14,381 bases of DNA from Lactobacillaceae bacterium (GTDB lineage: Bacteria; Bacillota; Bacilli; Lactobacillales; Lactobacillaceae): contig JAITDY010000070.1 in NCBI GenBank assembly GCA_031282325.1, positions 1 through 14,381 of the forward strand, read 5' to 3'. The position numbers were made by a program, and so were the translations under genes. Positions 1 to 6,592 of the stretch are shown here, piece after piece (position 1 is the first letter of the stretch; every line of letters begins with the position of its first letter). Under the pieces are notes generated by a model. It saw nothing but the letters and a program-made list of their open reading frames with translations. It had not been told where the DNA came from and ran no database searches.

Positions 1-530
1 TAATAGATGGAAAAGAAATGAATTTTTTGAAAAGAAGTCAAGAGCTTAGTTTTTTACCAATAGATTTTCAATTATATGATTACTTAACTTTGGATGAGAA
101 TTTAATTTTTGTTTGCAAAATGAGAAATTTAACGCCAAATGAGAAAGAAATAGAAAATGTATTTTTAGATTATGATTTGCAAGCTTATCGATACCAACAA
201 CTTGCATCACTATCCACGGGATTAAAACAAAAATTTTATTTTTTAATTGCCATAATTCATAATCCTAAAATTTTAATTTTAGATGAACCCTTCACGGGAT
301 TAGATCCCAAGCAAATAATTTATTTTAAAGAACGATAAAAAAAATATAAAAACGCAGGAAATATTATTATTTTTTCTTCGCATATTTTAGATTTTTTGGC
401 GGAACTATCAGATGAAATTGTATTAATTGAGAATGGAAAAGTAGAAAATGTTTATAAAAAAGATAAATTCTCTAACTCTGAAATTAAGAAAAAAATGGAA
501 AATTACTTTGAATCCATTCCCAAAAAATAA
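1..530 (+). pseudogene. ABC transporter ATP-binding protein, 5' end outside window, interrupted by an in-frame stop
   Basis: This is the C-terminal half of an ABC ATPase that would power a membrane exporter on the cytoplasmic side. The frame is open from base 3 (reading IDGKEMNF...), so the ATG at 18 is internal and the Walker A part lies upstream of the window. Visible motifs are the signature LSTGLKQK (from 210) and Walker B ILILDEPFTGLDP (Asp at 282, Glu at 285). A TAA at 336-338 stops the frame. The same frame then continues without any shift for 63 codons to the stop at 528-530, and that part holds the H-loop region FSSHILD (His codon at 381-383) and a typical ABC C-terminus (IVLIENGKV). 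The clean resumption indicates a single nonsense change or a base-call error rather than the true end of the gene. The shortened product would lack the switch histidine and is probably inactive. The neighbouring membrane genes are its likely partners. Confidence 0.8.
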
Positions 531-1020
531 AAGTGTTCTAATTACTTTTTTCGCATTAATGTTAATCTCTTTAATCTTGTCCCTGTTTTCCATTTTCTAT
601 TTAAAGCATAGTCAAGGAATGATTGATCAAAATAGACAAGAGACAGTATGGCAACTATTTACTCATAATTTATTATCAGAATTAATTATTATTCTTGGAG
701 TATTTACTTTAGGAATTTCTAGTGCTATTCAAATATTAATTAATTTCTTTTTAATCTTTTTTCCCTCTATCACAATAGCAAAAGATAAATCGTTATTAGA
801 AGCATTTTATATATTTCCACATGGAATTTTTGAACTATTATCTCTTTATATATCAACAAGTATAGTTGTTTCCTTAGTAACGCAAATAATATTATTGATT
901 TCAAATAAAAAGTCAAAAATAAAATTCTCAGTTGCTTATATTATTTATCAAATTTTATGGATTATATTATTACTATTTATCGCAGCAGTAATAGAAAAAC
1001 AAGTGTCGTTTAAATTCTAA
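448..1020 (+). CDS. SpoIIM/DUF95-family membrane protein, putative ABC exporter component
   Basis: This is an integral membrane protein of up to 190 residues, mostly hydrophobic. A first TM segment follows residue about 30, a central pair lies around residues 75-120, and two more fill the C-terminal half. The motif PHGIFEL (residues 124-130), preceded by a hydrophobic Gly-containing segment, is the hallmark of the SpoIIM (stage II sporulation protein M, DUF95) family. In non-sporulating Firmicutes, such proteins often sit beside ABC ATPases, including in circular-bacteriocin export and immunity clusters. The partner here would be the interrupted ATPase upstream. The start is uncertain. ATG 448 overlaps the original ATPase frame by 83 bases, and its first 20 residues look like out-of-frame ATPase coding. 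TTG 508, preceded by GGAA, gives a more natural 170-residue protein. Its exact role and whether it still functions are unknown. Confidence 0.65.
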   Translation: MFIKKINSLTLKLRKKWKITLNPFPKNKSVLITFFALMLISLILSLFSIFYLKHSQGMIDQNRQETVWQLFTHNLLSELIIILGVFTLGISSAIQILINFFLIFFPSITIAKDKSLLEAFYIFPHGIFELLSLYISTSIVVSLVTQIILLISNKKSKIKFSVAYIIYQILWIILLLFIAAVIEKQVSFKF

Positions 1021-1030
1021 TGGAGAAAAT

Positions 1031-1593
1031 ATGTTTAATTATATTAAAAAAGCCCCTTATTTATGCAAGCAATTTATGGTTTGATAACTTCAATTTTAAC
1101 TATAATTTTAGTTAGTAAAAATACAAATTTCATTACACAAATAATTCCAAACACCAGTTCAATGGACAGCAAAACTCAAGAAAGTATTTTTATTATTGCC
1201 TATGTTCTAGGAATAGTAATTAATTTTGCTACTCCGCTAATAATGACAATTTTAATTAGTTTTATATTGTGGATATTTTTTATGATAATTACCGAAAGCG
1301 GCAATTTTAGAGAAATGTTTATGATAATAACACAGACCTATTCATTAGTTATTGGTGTAGGAGTTTTTAAATTTTTATATGTTTATTTTTGTGTAAACAA
1401 ATTCACCATGAGTTTAGAAAAGAAATTTTTGTTATTTGGGAGAATTGATTTAATGTTACTGCTTGTAATGGTAGTTGGTTTTTTTCTTTATTCAAACAAA
1501 AATAACATCAGTAAATATAAAAAATATGCTGTTCTGCTTTTAAGTTTAATTACATTTATTTTTCTTCAAAATTTAGAACTGTTACTTAAATAA
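1031..1593 (+). pseudogene. Yip1-like polytopic membrane protein with a probable frameshift near its start
   Basis: A well-placed ribosome binding site (TGGAGA, 1021-1026) precedes ATG 1031, 10 bases after the SpoIIM-family gene ends. That frame begins MFNYIKKAPYL and stops after 17 codons. The long frame is open only from 1048 and its first ATG, at 1063, has no ribosome binding site. One extra base in the A6 run (1046-1051) would join the two as MFNYIKKSPLFMQAIYG..., giving about 187 residues. From ATG 1063 the body is 176 residues with about five TM segments, and the stretch ESGNFREMFMIITQTYSLVIG resembles the Yip1 (PF04893) pattern. The family assignment is by general pattern only. Causes could be a real deletion, a sequencing error in the homopolymer, or -1 slippage on the A run. 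Together with the broken ATPase, decay of the locus is the simplest reading. Confidence 0.55.
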
Positions 1594-1611
1594 ATAATAA
1601 GGAAGATTAAT

Positions 1612-1680
1612 ATGAAATCAATTTACAAAAAATTTAATCTTTTTTCAAATAATCGTAATAAATACGTAATGTATATTTGA
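1612..1680 (+). CDS. Short 22-residue basic ORF with a good ribosome binding site
   Basis: ATG 1612 is preceded by AAGGAAG (1599-1605) at a good spacing of six bases, better than that of the secreted hydrolase downstream. The ORF encodes 22 residues, starting MKSIYKKFNLF and rich in Lys, Asn and aromatic residues, and ends at TGA 1680 followed directly by TAA. I do not recognise it. It could be the stub of a further gene of the decayed export locus, a small peptide, or a leader whose translation helps initiation at 1693, which is in the same frame 12 bases later. There is no hydrophobic core long enough for a signal peptide. Confidence 0.3.
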   Translation: MKSIYKKFNLFSNNRNKYVMYI

Positions 1681-1692
1681 TAATTTAGGAAC

Positions 1693-3105
1693 ATGAAGAC
1701 AAATCTGAAAACCACATACGTACCTAATAAACATTTTTTTGTATCAAAGTTGCTAATTTCAATCAGTATTTTAAGTCTTTTTGGAATTTCGAATGTTGTT
1801 TATTTGCCTATTAACACAATGGCTCAAACTGCTACTGAAAATAATATAAATTCTTCCAATAGTTCTAGTGCCGCTAGTTCTTCGAGTTCATTAGACACTA
1901 ATAACTTAACCCGAACTCAAGATGCTGGTGCTCCCAGTACTTCAAATTCTTCAAGCACAAGTAGCTCATCTTCCAGCGCCACTGCTTCTACTGATAATAA
2001 AGCTACTATTAATTCTTCAAACAATCAAGTTAATAATGCCCCTACGGCGACAATTACTACTAAAGCAATGTATCGTCTTTATAATCCTAATAACCATGAA
2101 CATTTATATACCGCTGATTTTAATGAAGCTAAAACCTTAATATCAATAGGCTGGGGTAATTATGAAGGCGTGGCTTGGTATGCACCCGATCAAGGGACAC
2201 CTGTCTATCGTTTATACAATCCAATTTTAAGAGATCATCACTATACATCAGATACTAATGAAGTAAGGGTTTTAACAACAAAAAATTCTTGGAAAAATGA
2301 AGGAATTGCTTGGTATTCAGATGATAGTAAGCAAGTACCTGTTTATCGAGCTTTCTTAAAGGGGCTAACGTCTGGATCTCATAATTACACAAAAGATTCC
2401 CATGAACAACAAGTGTTAACCACCCAACATGACTGGATTAATGAAGGTATTTCTTGGTATGGTTCTAACACTGTTCCAAGCGTGAATTATGATAATGATT
2501 TAAAAAATACTTGGAAATCGATCAAAGGCTTAGAAAAAGTTCGTTTTGATAAGGTAGCCACTCAAAGCAGAAGTACTTGGTTGCATAAAACAATTGAAAC
2601 ATCTATTTCCTTATCTATTCAAGCTAATATTTTCCCATCTGTAATGGTTGCTCAAGCTATTTTGGAAAGCGCATGGGGAGAATCTGGACTATCAGTTTAT
2701 GCAAATAATTTATTTGGAATTAAAAAAGGTACTTGGACTGGAGCGGTATACTATATTGCAACTGGAGAAAACGCTACTTCAAATGGTGAATATATGGGTT
2801 ATCGAACACTAGAGCAAGCAAATTCTGGAGCGGCACCGCAAAAACTTAATTTAAAAAAAGGTGATAAATATTATATTAAAACTGAATTTAGAAAATATAA
2901 TTCTCAAGCTGAAAGTTTAGCTAATTATGTTGCTGTAATTTCTCAAAGTGGATATAACGATGTGCGTAAGCCACAGGCTCAAAATTATAAGCAAGCAGCG
3001 AATGCTTTGTCTGACAACGTTGGATATCAATACGCGACATCGCCTTCATACTCTCAAAGTATTATTAATGTAATTGAAACGTACAATTTGCAAGCCCTAG
3101 ATTAA
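1693..3105 (+). CDS. Secreted GH73 N-acetylglucosaminidase with three DUF5648-type repeats
   Basis: This 470-residue secreted peptidoglycan hydrolase is predicted to cleave N-acetylglucosaminyl bonds in the wall glycan during cell separation or turnover. Residues 1-44 are a long signal peptide: a basic start, a hydrophobic core at about 17-38, and probable cleavage after TMA (residues 42-44). Residues 45-125 form a Ser/Thr/Asn/Ala-rich low-complexity linker. Three DUF5648-type repeats follow at 126-257. The C-terminal GH73 domain covers about 290-465 and has the motif QAILESAWGESGLS, with Glu325 the likely catalytic acid, then NNLFGIKKG and FRKYNSQAESLANYV. There is no LPXTG anchor or LysM, so the repeats may bind the wall. 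Start 1693 has AGGA only two bases upstream, which is unusually close, but later starts would destroy the signal peptide. The overall design resembles the lactobacillar autolysin Acm2, whose Ala/Ser/Thr-rich domain is O-glycosylated. Confidence 0.9.
   Translation: MKTNLKTTYVPNKHFFVSKLLISISILSLFGISNVVYLPINTMAQTATENNINSSNSSSAASSSSSLDTNNLTRTQDAGAPSTSNSSSTSSSSSSATASTDNKATINSSNNQVNNAPTATITTKAMYRLYNPNNHEHLYTADFNEAKTLISIGWGNYEGVAWYAPDQGTPVYRLYNPILRDHHYTSDTNEVRVLTTKNSWKNEGIAWYSDDSKQVPVYRAFLKGLTSGSHNYTKDSHEQQVLTTQHDWINEGISWYGSNTVPSVNYDNDLKNTWKSIKGLEKVRFDKVATQSRSTWLHKTIETSISLSIQANIFPSVMVAQAILESAWGESGLSVYANNLFGIKKGTWTGAVYYIATGENATSNGEYMGYRTLEQANSGAAPQKLNLKKGDKYYIKTEFRKYNSQAESLANYVAVISQSGYNDVRKPQAQNYKQAANALSDNVGYQYATSPSYSQSIINVIETYNLQALD
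2068..2463 (+). repeat. Three tandem DUF5648-type protein repeats
   Basis: Within the GH73 protein, three units of about 43 residues start at residues 126 (MYRLYNP), 171 (VYRLYNP) and 217 (VYRAFLK). Each ends in the pattern EG(V/I)(A/S)WY (158-163, 203-208, 251-256). Each also has a central H-x-Y-T-like stretch (HLYTAD, HHYTSD, HNYTKD). This is the pattern of the DUF5648 family (PF18885), common in secreted cell-wall enzymes and presumed to bind carbohydrate. The third unit is the most diverged, with an insertion (LKGLTSGS). The DNA copies are not near-identical, so this is an old domain duplication. Confidence 0.8.
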
Positions 3106-3130
3106 TTTTATTGTCCCATTTTTATATAAT
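3102..3130 (+). promoter_or_regulatory. rmlA: Candidate promoter of the rml/polysaccharide operon
   Basis: A perfect TATAAT (3125-3130) lies in the gap between the hydrolase gene and rmlA. The best -35 at 17-base spacing is TTAATT (3102-3107), a weak match. Transcription would start near 3137, leaving a leader of about 35 bases that contains the strong ribosome binding site AAGAAGGTG (3155-3163). No terminator hairpin was seen after the hydrolase gene, so read-through from upstream is also possible. In such AT-rich DNA a lone TATAAT can occur by chance. Confidence 0.4.
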
Positions 3131-3171
3131 AAACTTAGTAAATTAAATAAAATAAAGAAGGTGTGTAACAA

Positions 3172-4050
3172 ATGAAGGGAATTATTTTAGCAGGCGGTTC
3201 TGGAACTAGATTGTATCCAATTACAAAAGCAACTAGTAAACAACTTGTACCAATATACGACAAACCAATGATTTATTACCCAATGTCAGTTTTAATGTTG
3301 GCAGGAATTAAAGACATACTAATTATTTCAACACCAGAATACACCCCACAATTCCAAGAATTATTTAAAGGCGGAGATGAACTGGGTTTGAATATTTCCT
3401 ACAAAGTTCAACCTAGCCCAAATGGACTTGCTGAAGCATTTATTTTAGGGGAAGATTTTATCGGTAAAGATTCGGTTGCCCTTGTCTTGGGTGACAACAT
3501 CTATTATGGATCTGGTCTTTCTAAATTATTGCAAGACGCTGCTGCTAAAAAAAGCGGAGCTACTATTTTTGGTTACCAAGTAAAAGATCCAGAACGTTTT
3601 GGCGTTGTAGAATTTGATAAAAACAATAAAGCAGTATCTATTGTAGAAAAACCAGAACATCCAAAATCTAATTATGCAGTCACCGGATTATATTTTTACG
3701 ATAATGATGTTGTAGAAATTGCTAAGCAAGTTAAGCCGTCAGAACGTGGTGAAATCGAAATATCTGATGTAAATGCAACGTATTTAAAACGAGGAGATTT
3801 AGATGTAAAGGTAATGAACCGTGGATTTGCTTGGTTAGATACTGGAACCCATGACTCACTTCTTGAAGCTTCTAGTTTTATTGCAACTATTCAAAAACAA
3901 CAGAATTTAAAAGTTGCTTCCTTAGAAGAAATTGCGTACCGAATGAACTATATTTCCTTAGAAAAATTAGAGGAATTAGCACAACCCTTAAAGAAAAACG
4001 ATTATGGTCAATATTTATTGCGAATCGTTGAAGAGGAAAGTCAGAAATGA
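3172..4050 (+). CDS. rmlA: Glucose-1-phosphate thymidylyltransferase RmlA (RfbA)
   Basis: This 292-residue cytoplasmic enzyme couples glucose-1-phosphate and dTTP to dTDP-glucose, the first step of dTDP-L-rhamnose synthesis. The nucleotidyltransferase signature GGSGTRLYPIT lies at residues 8-18 with Lys23 after it. LVLGDNIYYG (from 104) contains the metal-binding Asp108, and EKP (159-161) and the C-terminal SLLEAS region are also typical. Length and sequence match the short RmlA class throughout. ATG 3172 is supported by AAGAAGGTG eight bases upstream. The gene is first in the operon, and its stop overlaps the rmlC start as ATGA (4047-4050), implying translational coupling. RmlA enzymes are commonly inhibited by dTDP-rhamnose; the sequence itself does not show this. 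Confidence 0.97.
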   Translation: MKGIILAGGSGTRLYPITKATSKQLVPIYDKPMIYYPMSVLMLAGIKDILIISTPEYTPQFQELFKGGDELGLNISYKVQPSPNGLAEAFILGEDFIGKDSVALVLGDNIYYGSGLSKLLQDAAAKKSGATIFGYQVKDPERFGVVEFDKNNKAVSIVEKPEHPKSNYAVTGLYFYDNDVVEIAKQVKPSERGEIEISDVNATYLKRGDLDVKVMNRGFAWLDTGTHDSLLEASSFIATIQKQQNLKVASLEEIAYRMNYISLEKLEELAQPLKKNDYGQYLLRIVEEESQK

Positions 4051-4640
4051 ACGACAATTTTTTTGAAAAAGAATTAAAAATAACAAAGATTAAAGAAATA
4101 CCCGGTATGTTAATGGTTGATATACCGGTACATGGCGACAATCGTGGTTGGTTTAAAGAAAACTTTCAAAAAGCTAAAATGTTACCGCTGGGCTTTCCTG
4201 AAGATTTTTTTTCAGAAGAAAAATTACAAAATAATGTTTCTTATTCCAAAAAAGGAGTTTTACGTGGGTTGCATGCGGAACCGTGGGATAAATACATTTC
4301 GGTAGCTGATAATGGTAAGGTAATGGGGGCATGGGTTGACTTACGTGAGGGAGACAGCTTCGGTCATGTATTCCAAACAGAAATAAATGCAAGTGTTGGT
4401 ATTTTTGTTCCTCGAGGAGTTGCCAATGGATTTCAAGTGTTAAGTGAGAATGTTTCTTATTCTTATTTGGTTAATGATTATTGGGCATTAGAGCTAAAGC
4501 CCAAATACGCATTTGTCAATTATGCAGATCCGACTTTAGGGATTAAATGGGAAGATGTGCAAAATGCAGAAGTATCTGATGCCGATAAAAATCATCCGTT
4601 GTTAGTAGATGTTAGCCCTCTTAAAAAGGAGAATTTATAA
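4047..4640 (+). CDS. rmlC: dTDP-4-dehydrorhamnose 3,5-epimerase RmlC (RfbC)
   Basis: This 197-residue cupin-fold enzyme epimerises C3 and C5 of dTDP-4-keto-6-deoxyglucose in the third step of the rhamnose pathway. The core motif RGLHAEPWDKY (from residue 73) supplies His76 and Lys82. Asp180 near the C-terminus, in DADKNHP, completes the set that, from memory, matches the catalytic residues described for streptococcal RmlC. The stretches GAWVDLREGDSFGHV and FVPRGVANGFQVLSE are typical of the Gram-positive RmlC branch (streptococcal Cps/Rfb type) rather than the enterobacterial RGLHFQ form. It overlaps rmlA by four bases and rmlB by one (TAATG at 4638-4642). Its place between rmlA and rmlB gives the common lactobacillar A-C-B-D order. 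Confidence 0.96.
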   Translation: MNDNFFEKELKITKIKEIPGMLMVDIPVHGDNRGWFKENFQKAKMLPLGFPEDFFSEEKLQNNVSYSKKGVLRGLHAEPWDKYISVADNGKVMGAWVDLREGDSFGHVFQTEINASVGIFVPRGVANGFQVLSENVSYSYLVNDYWALELKPKYAFVNYADPTLGIKWEDVQNAEVSDADKNHPLLVDVSPLKKENL

Positions 4641-5677
4641 TGAGTGAATACAAACATATTTTAGTTACTGGCGGTGCCGGCTTTATTGGTGCTAATTTTG
4701 TTCGATGGATTGTTGAAAATAAACCAGATGTTTTTGTTACTGTTTTGGATAAATTAACTTATGCTGGTAACAAAGCCAATTTAGCTGGACTTCCGGAAAA
4801 TCGTGTAAAACTAGTGGTTGGTGATATTGCTGATAAGGAATTAGTTTTTAATTTAGCTAAAGATGCAGATGCAATTATTCATTATGCTGCTGAATCGCAT
4901 AATGACAATTCGTTAAAAGATCCTGAACCATTTATTATGACTAATTTAGTAGGAACGTATACTTTATTAGAAGCGGCAAGAAAATATGATATTCGTTTCC
5001 ACCATGTTTCGACAGATGAAGTATATGGTGATTTGCCATTACGTGAAGATTTGCCAGAACATGGCGAAGGAAAGGGAGAAAAATTTACTCCTGAATCCAA
5101 ATATAATCCTTCAAGTCCTTATTCTTCTACTAAAGCAGGTTCAGATTTATTGGTAAGAGCATGGGTTCGTTCATTTGGTCTAAAAGCAACCATTTCGAAT
5201 ACTTCTAATAATTATGGTCCATACCAACATATTGAAAAGTTTATTCCACGTCAAATCACTAATATTATTAGTGGAATTAAACCGAAGCTTTATGGCGATG
5301 GAAAAAATGTCCGTGACTGGATTAATGTTTTAGACCATGCTTCTGGAGTTTGGGCAATTTTGGAAAAAGGTAAAATTGGTGAAGTTTATCTATTAGGAGC
5401 AAATGGCGAGAAAAATAACAAAGAAGTTCTAGAAACCATCTTAGAAGATATGGGCAAGGATAAAGATGATTATGAACATGTAAATGATCGTGCCGGACAC
5501 GATTTGCGTTATGCTATTGATGCATCTAAAACTCGTAGCGAATTAGGTTGGGAACCCAAGTATACGAATTTTGCTGAAGGTTTGAAGGACACTATTCAAT
5601 GGTATGAAGATAATCAAGATTGGTGGCAAGCTGAAAAAGCTGAAGTAGAATCCAAGTACGCTTCTAAAGGACAATAA
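4640..5677 (+). CDS. rmlB: dTDP-glucose 4,6-dehydratase RmlB (RfbB)
   Basis: This 345-residue extended short-chain dehydrogenase converts dTDP-glucose to dTDP-4-keto-6-deoxyglucose, the second pathway step, using tightly bound NAD. The Rossmann motif GGAGFIG (residues 11-17) is followed by HYAAESHNDNS, the catalytic STDEVYGD (Thr125, Asp126, Glu127) and the Y-x3-K pair YSSTK (Tyr161, Lys165). SNTSNNYGPYQHIEKFIPRQ and KLYGDGKNVRDW are family substrate-binding motifs. The usual RmlB motif has HxAAESHVDRS; here it reads HYAAESHNDNS, as in streptococcal and lactobacillar enzymes. The start shares one base with the rmlC stop, with AAAAGGAG just upstream. It is followed by the longest gap of the cluster, which holds a hairpin. 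Confidence 0.97.
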   Translation: MSEYKHILVTGGAGFIGANFVRWIVENKPDVFVTVLDKLTYAGNKANLAGLPENRVKLVVGDIADKELVFNLAKDADAIIHYAAESHNDNSLKDPEPFIMTNLVGTYTLLEAARKYDIRFHHVSTDEVYGDLPLREDLPEHGEGKGEKFTPESKYNPSSPYSSTKAGSDLLVRAWVRSFGLKATISNTSNNYGPYQHIEKFIPRQITNIISGIKPKLYGDGKNVRDWINVLDHASGVWAILEKGKIGEVYLLGANGEKNNKEVLETILEDMGKDKDDYEHVNDRAGHDLRYAIDASKTRSELGWEPKYTNFAEGLKDTIQWYEDNQDWWQAEKAEVESKYASKGQ

Positions 5678-5680
5678 GAA

Positions 5681-5706
5681 AAAGCATAATTTTATGATTA
5701 TGCTTT
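5681..5706 (+). terminator. Perfect hairpin between rmlB and rmlD, possible attenuator or RNA-processing element
   Basis: AAAGCATAAT (5681-5690) and ATTATGCTTT (5697-5706) form a perfect 10-bp stem with a six-base loop, starting three bases after the rmlB stop. The 3' side ends in CTTT and is followed by ACATATAAAAAG, so there is no proper U tract and the stem has only two G-C pairs. It is a weak intrinsic terminator at best. A partial terminator, or a stabiliser of the rmlACB 3' end, fits as well. The downstream genes clearly belong to the same pathway. Confidence 0.45.
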
Positions 5707-5740
5707 ACATATAAAAAGTAGTTTTAAAAAGGAGATAAGG

Positions 5741-6592
5741 GTGAAATTTTTAATTGTAGGAAACGGGCAATTAGGTAGTGAATTTGAACGGCTTTTAAAA
5801 AAACGTAGTAATGATGAATTTGTTCTCCATGATAAAAAAACTTTAGATATAACTAATAGAGAAAATGTTGAAAAAGTTATTGGTGCTTATCAACCAGATT
5901 GGATTTTAGATGCTGCTGCTTATACAGCTGTTGATAAAGCTGAAGACGAGGGGAAAGAAGTCAATTGGTTGGTTAATGAAACTGGTACTCAAAATTTAGT
6001 TGAAGTTGCAAAGAAAAATAATTCCAAGCTAGTTTATGTTTCAACAGATTATGTTTTTGACGGAACTAATAAAAATGAAATTTCAGAAAATGATTCTGTA
6101 AATCCGCAAAATGAATATGGGAAAGCTAAATTAGCTGGAGAGCAAATAGTTTCAAAATCAGGAATAGATTTTTACACAATTAGAACTAGCTGGGTCTTTG
6201 GTGAATTTGGCAATAATTTTGTTTTTACAATGCAAAAATTAGCTCAAACCCATCCTGAATTAAATGTAGTCAATGATCAAACTGGACGCCCAACATGGGC
6301 TAAAAATTTGGCTGAATTTATTTTTTATTTGATTGATAATCATTCAGCATTTGGAACTTATCATTTTTCAAATGATGGAGTGGCTACGTGGTTTGATTTT
6401 GCTAGTGAAATTTTAAAAAACGAAGATGTCAAAATTAATCCTGTAGATTCATCTGCATTTGCACAAAAAGCCTATCGTCCCAAATATTCAGTAATGAGTT
6501 TGGCAAAGGCAAAAGGCACTGGCTTCATTATTCCTAATTGGCAAAATGCCCTTCAACAATTTTTAAACGAAATTAAACAAAATAATGACTAA
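5741..6592 (+). CDS. rmlD: dTDP-4-dehydrorhamnose reductase RmlD (RfbD)
   Basis: This 283-residue short-chain dehydrogenase/reductase performs the last step, reducing dTDP-4-keto-L-rhamnose to dTDP-L-rhamnose with NAD(P)H. The N-terminal nucleotide-binding motif is VGNGQLGSE (Gly7, Gly9, Gly12). DAAAYTAVDKAED is the family signature. The catalytic residues lie in VSTDYVFDG (Thr102, Asp103) and in YGKAK (Tyr126, Lys130). RTSWVFGEFGNNFVFTM and VNDQTGRPTW are also typical. Translation starts at GTG 5741, supported by AAAAAGGAG six bases upstream. The 3' end overlaps the next glycosyltransferase by eight bases (ATGACTAA), which links sugar supply and chain assembly in one transcript. Confidence 0.96.
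   Translation: MKFLIVGNGQLGSEFERLLKKRSNDEFVLHDKKTLDITNRENVEKVIGAYQPDWILDAAAYTAVDKAEDEGKEVNWLVNETGTQNLVEVAKKNNSKLVYVSTDYVFDGTNKNEISENDSVNPQNEYGKAKLAGEQIVSKSGIDFYTIRTSWVFGEFGNNFVFTMQKLAQTHPELNVVNDQTGRPTWAKNLAEFIFYLIDNHSAFGTYHFSNDGVATWFDFASEILKNEDVKINPVDSSAFAQKAYRPKYSVMSLAKAKGTGFIIPNWQNALQQFLNEIKQNND

Noticed and set aside
1046..1052. Programmed -1 frameshift as the main explanation for the Yip1-like gene
   Set aside because: The A run gives only a single-codon slip in the right phase and no stimulatory hairpin or upstream Shine-Dalgarno element was seen; with a nonsense codon in the nearby ATPase, decay or a base-call error is simpler. It is kept as an alternative.
1922..2140. Leu/Ile-rich 72-codon ORF inside the hydrolase gene, resembling a membrane peptide
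   Set aside because: It is the alternate-frame reading of the Ser/Thr/Asn-rich linker; the codon pattern of the GH73 gene fully explains it.
3111..3130. TTGTCC (3111-3116) as -35 box for the TATAAT at 3125
   Set aside because: Spacing is only eight bases, far from the required 16-18.
3887..5100. Minus-strand ORFs of 70-85 codons opposite rmlA, rmlC and rmlB
   Set aside because: They lie wholly or mostly antisense to strongly recognised genes, lack convincing ribosome binding sites and show no recognisable motif.
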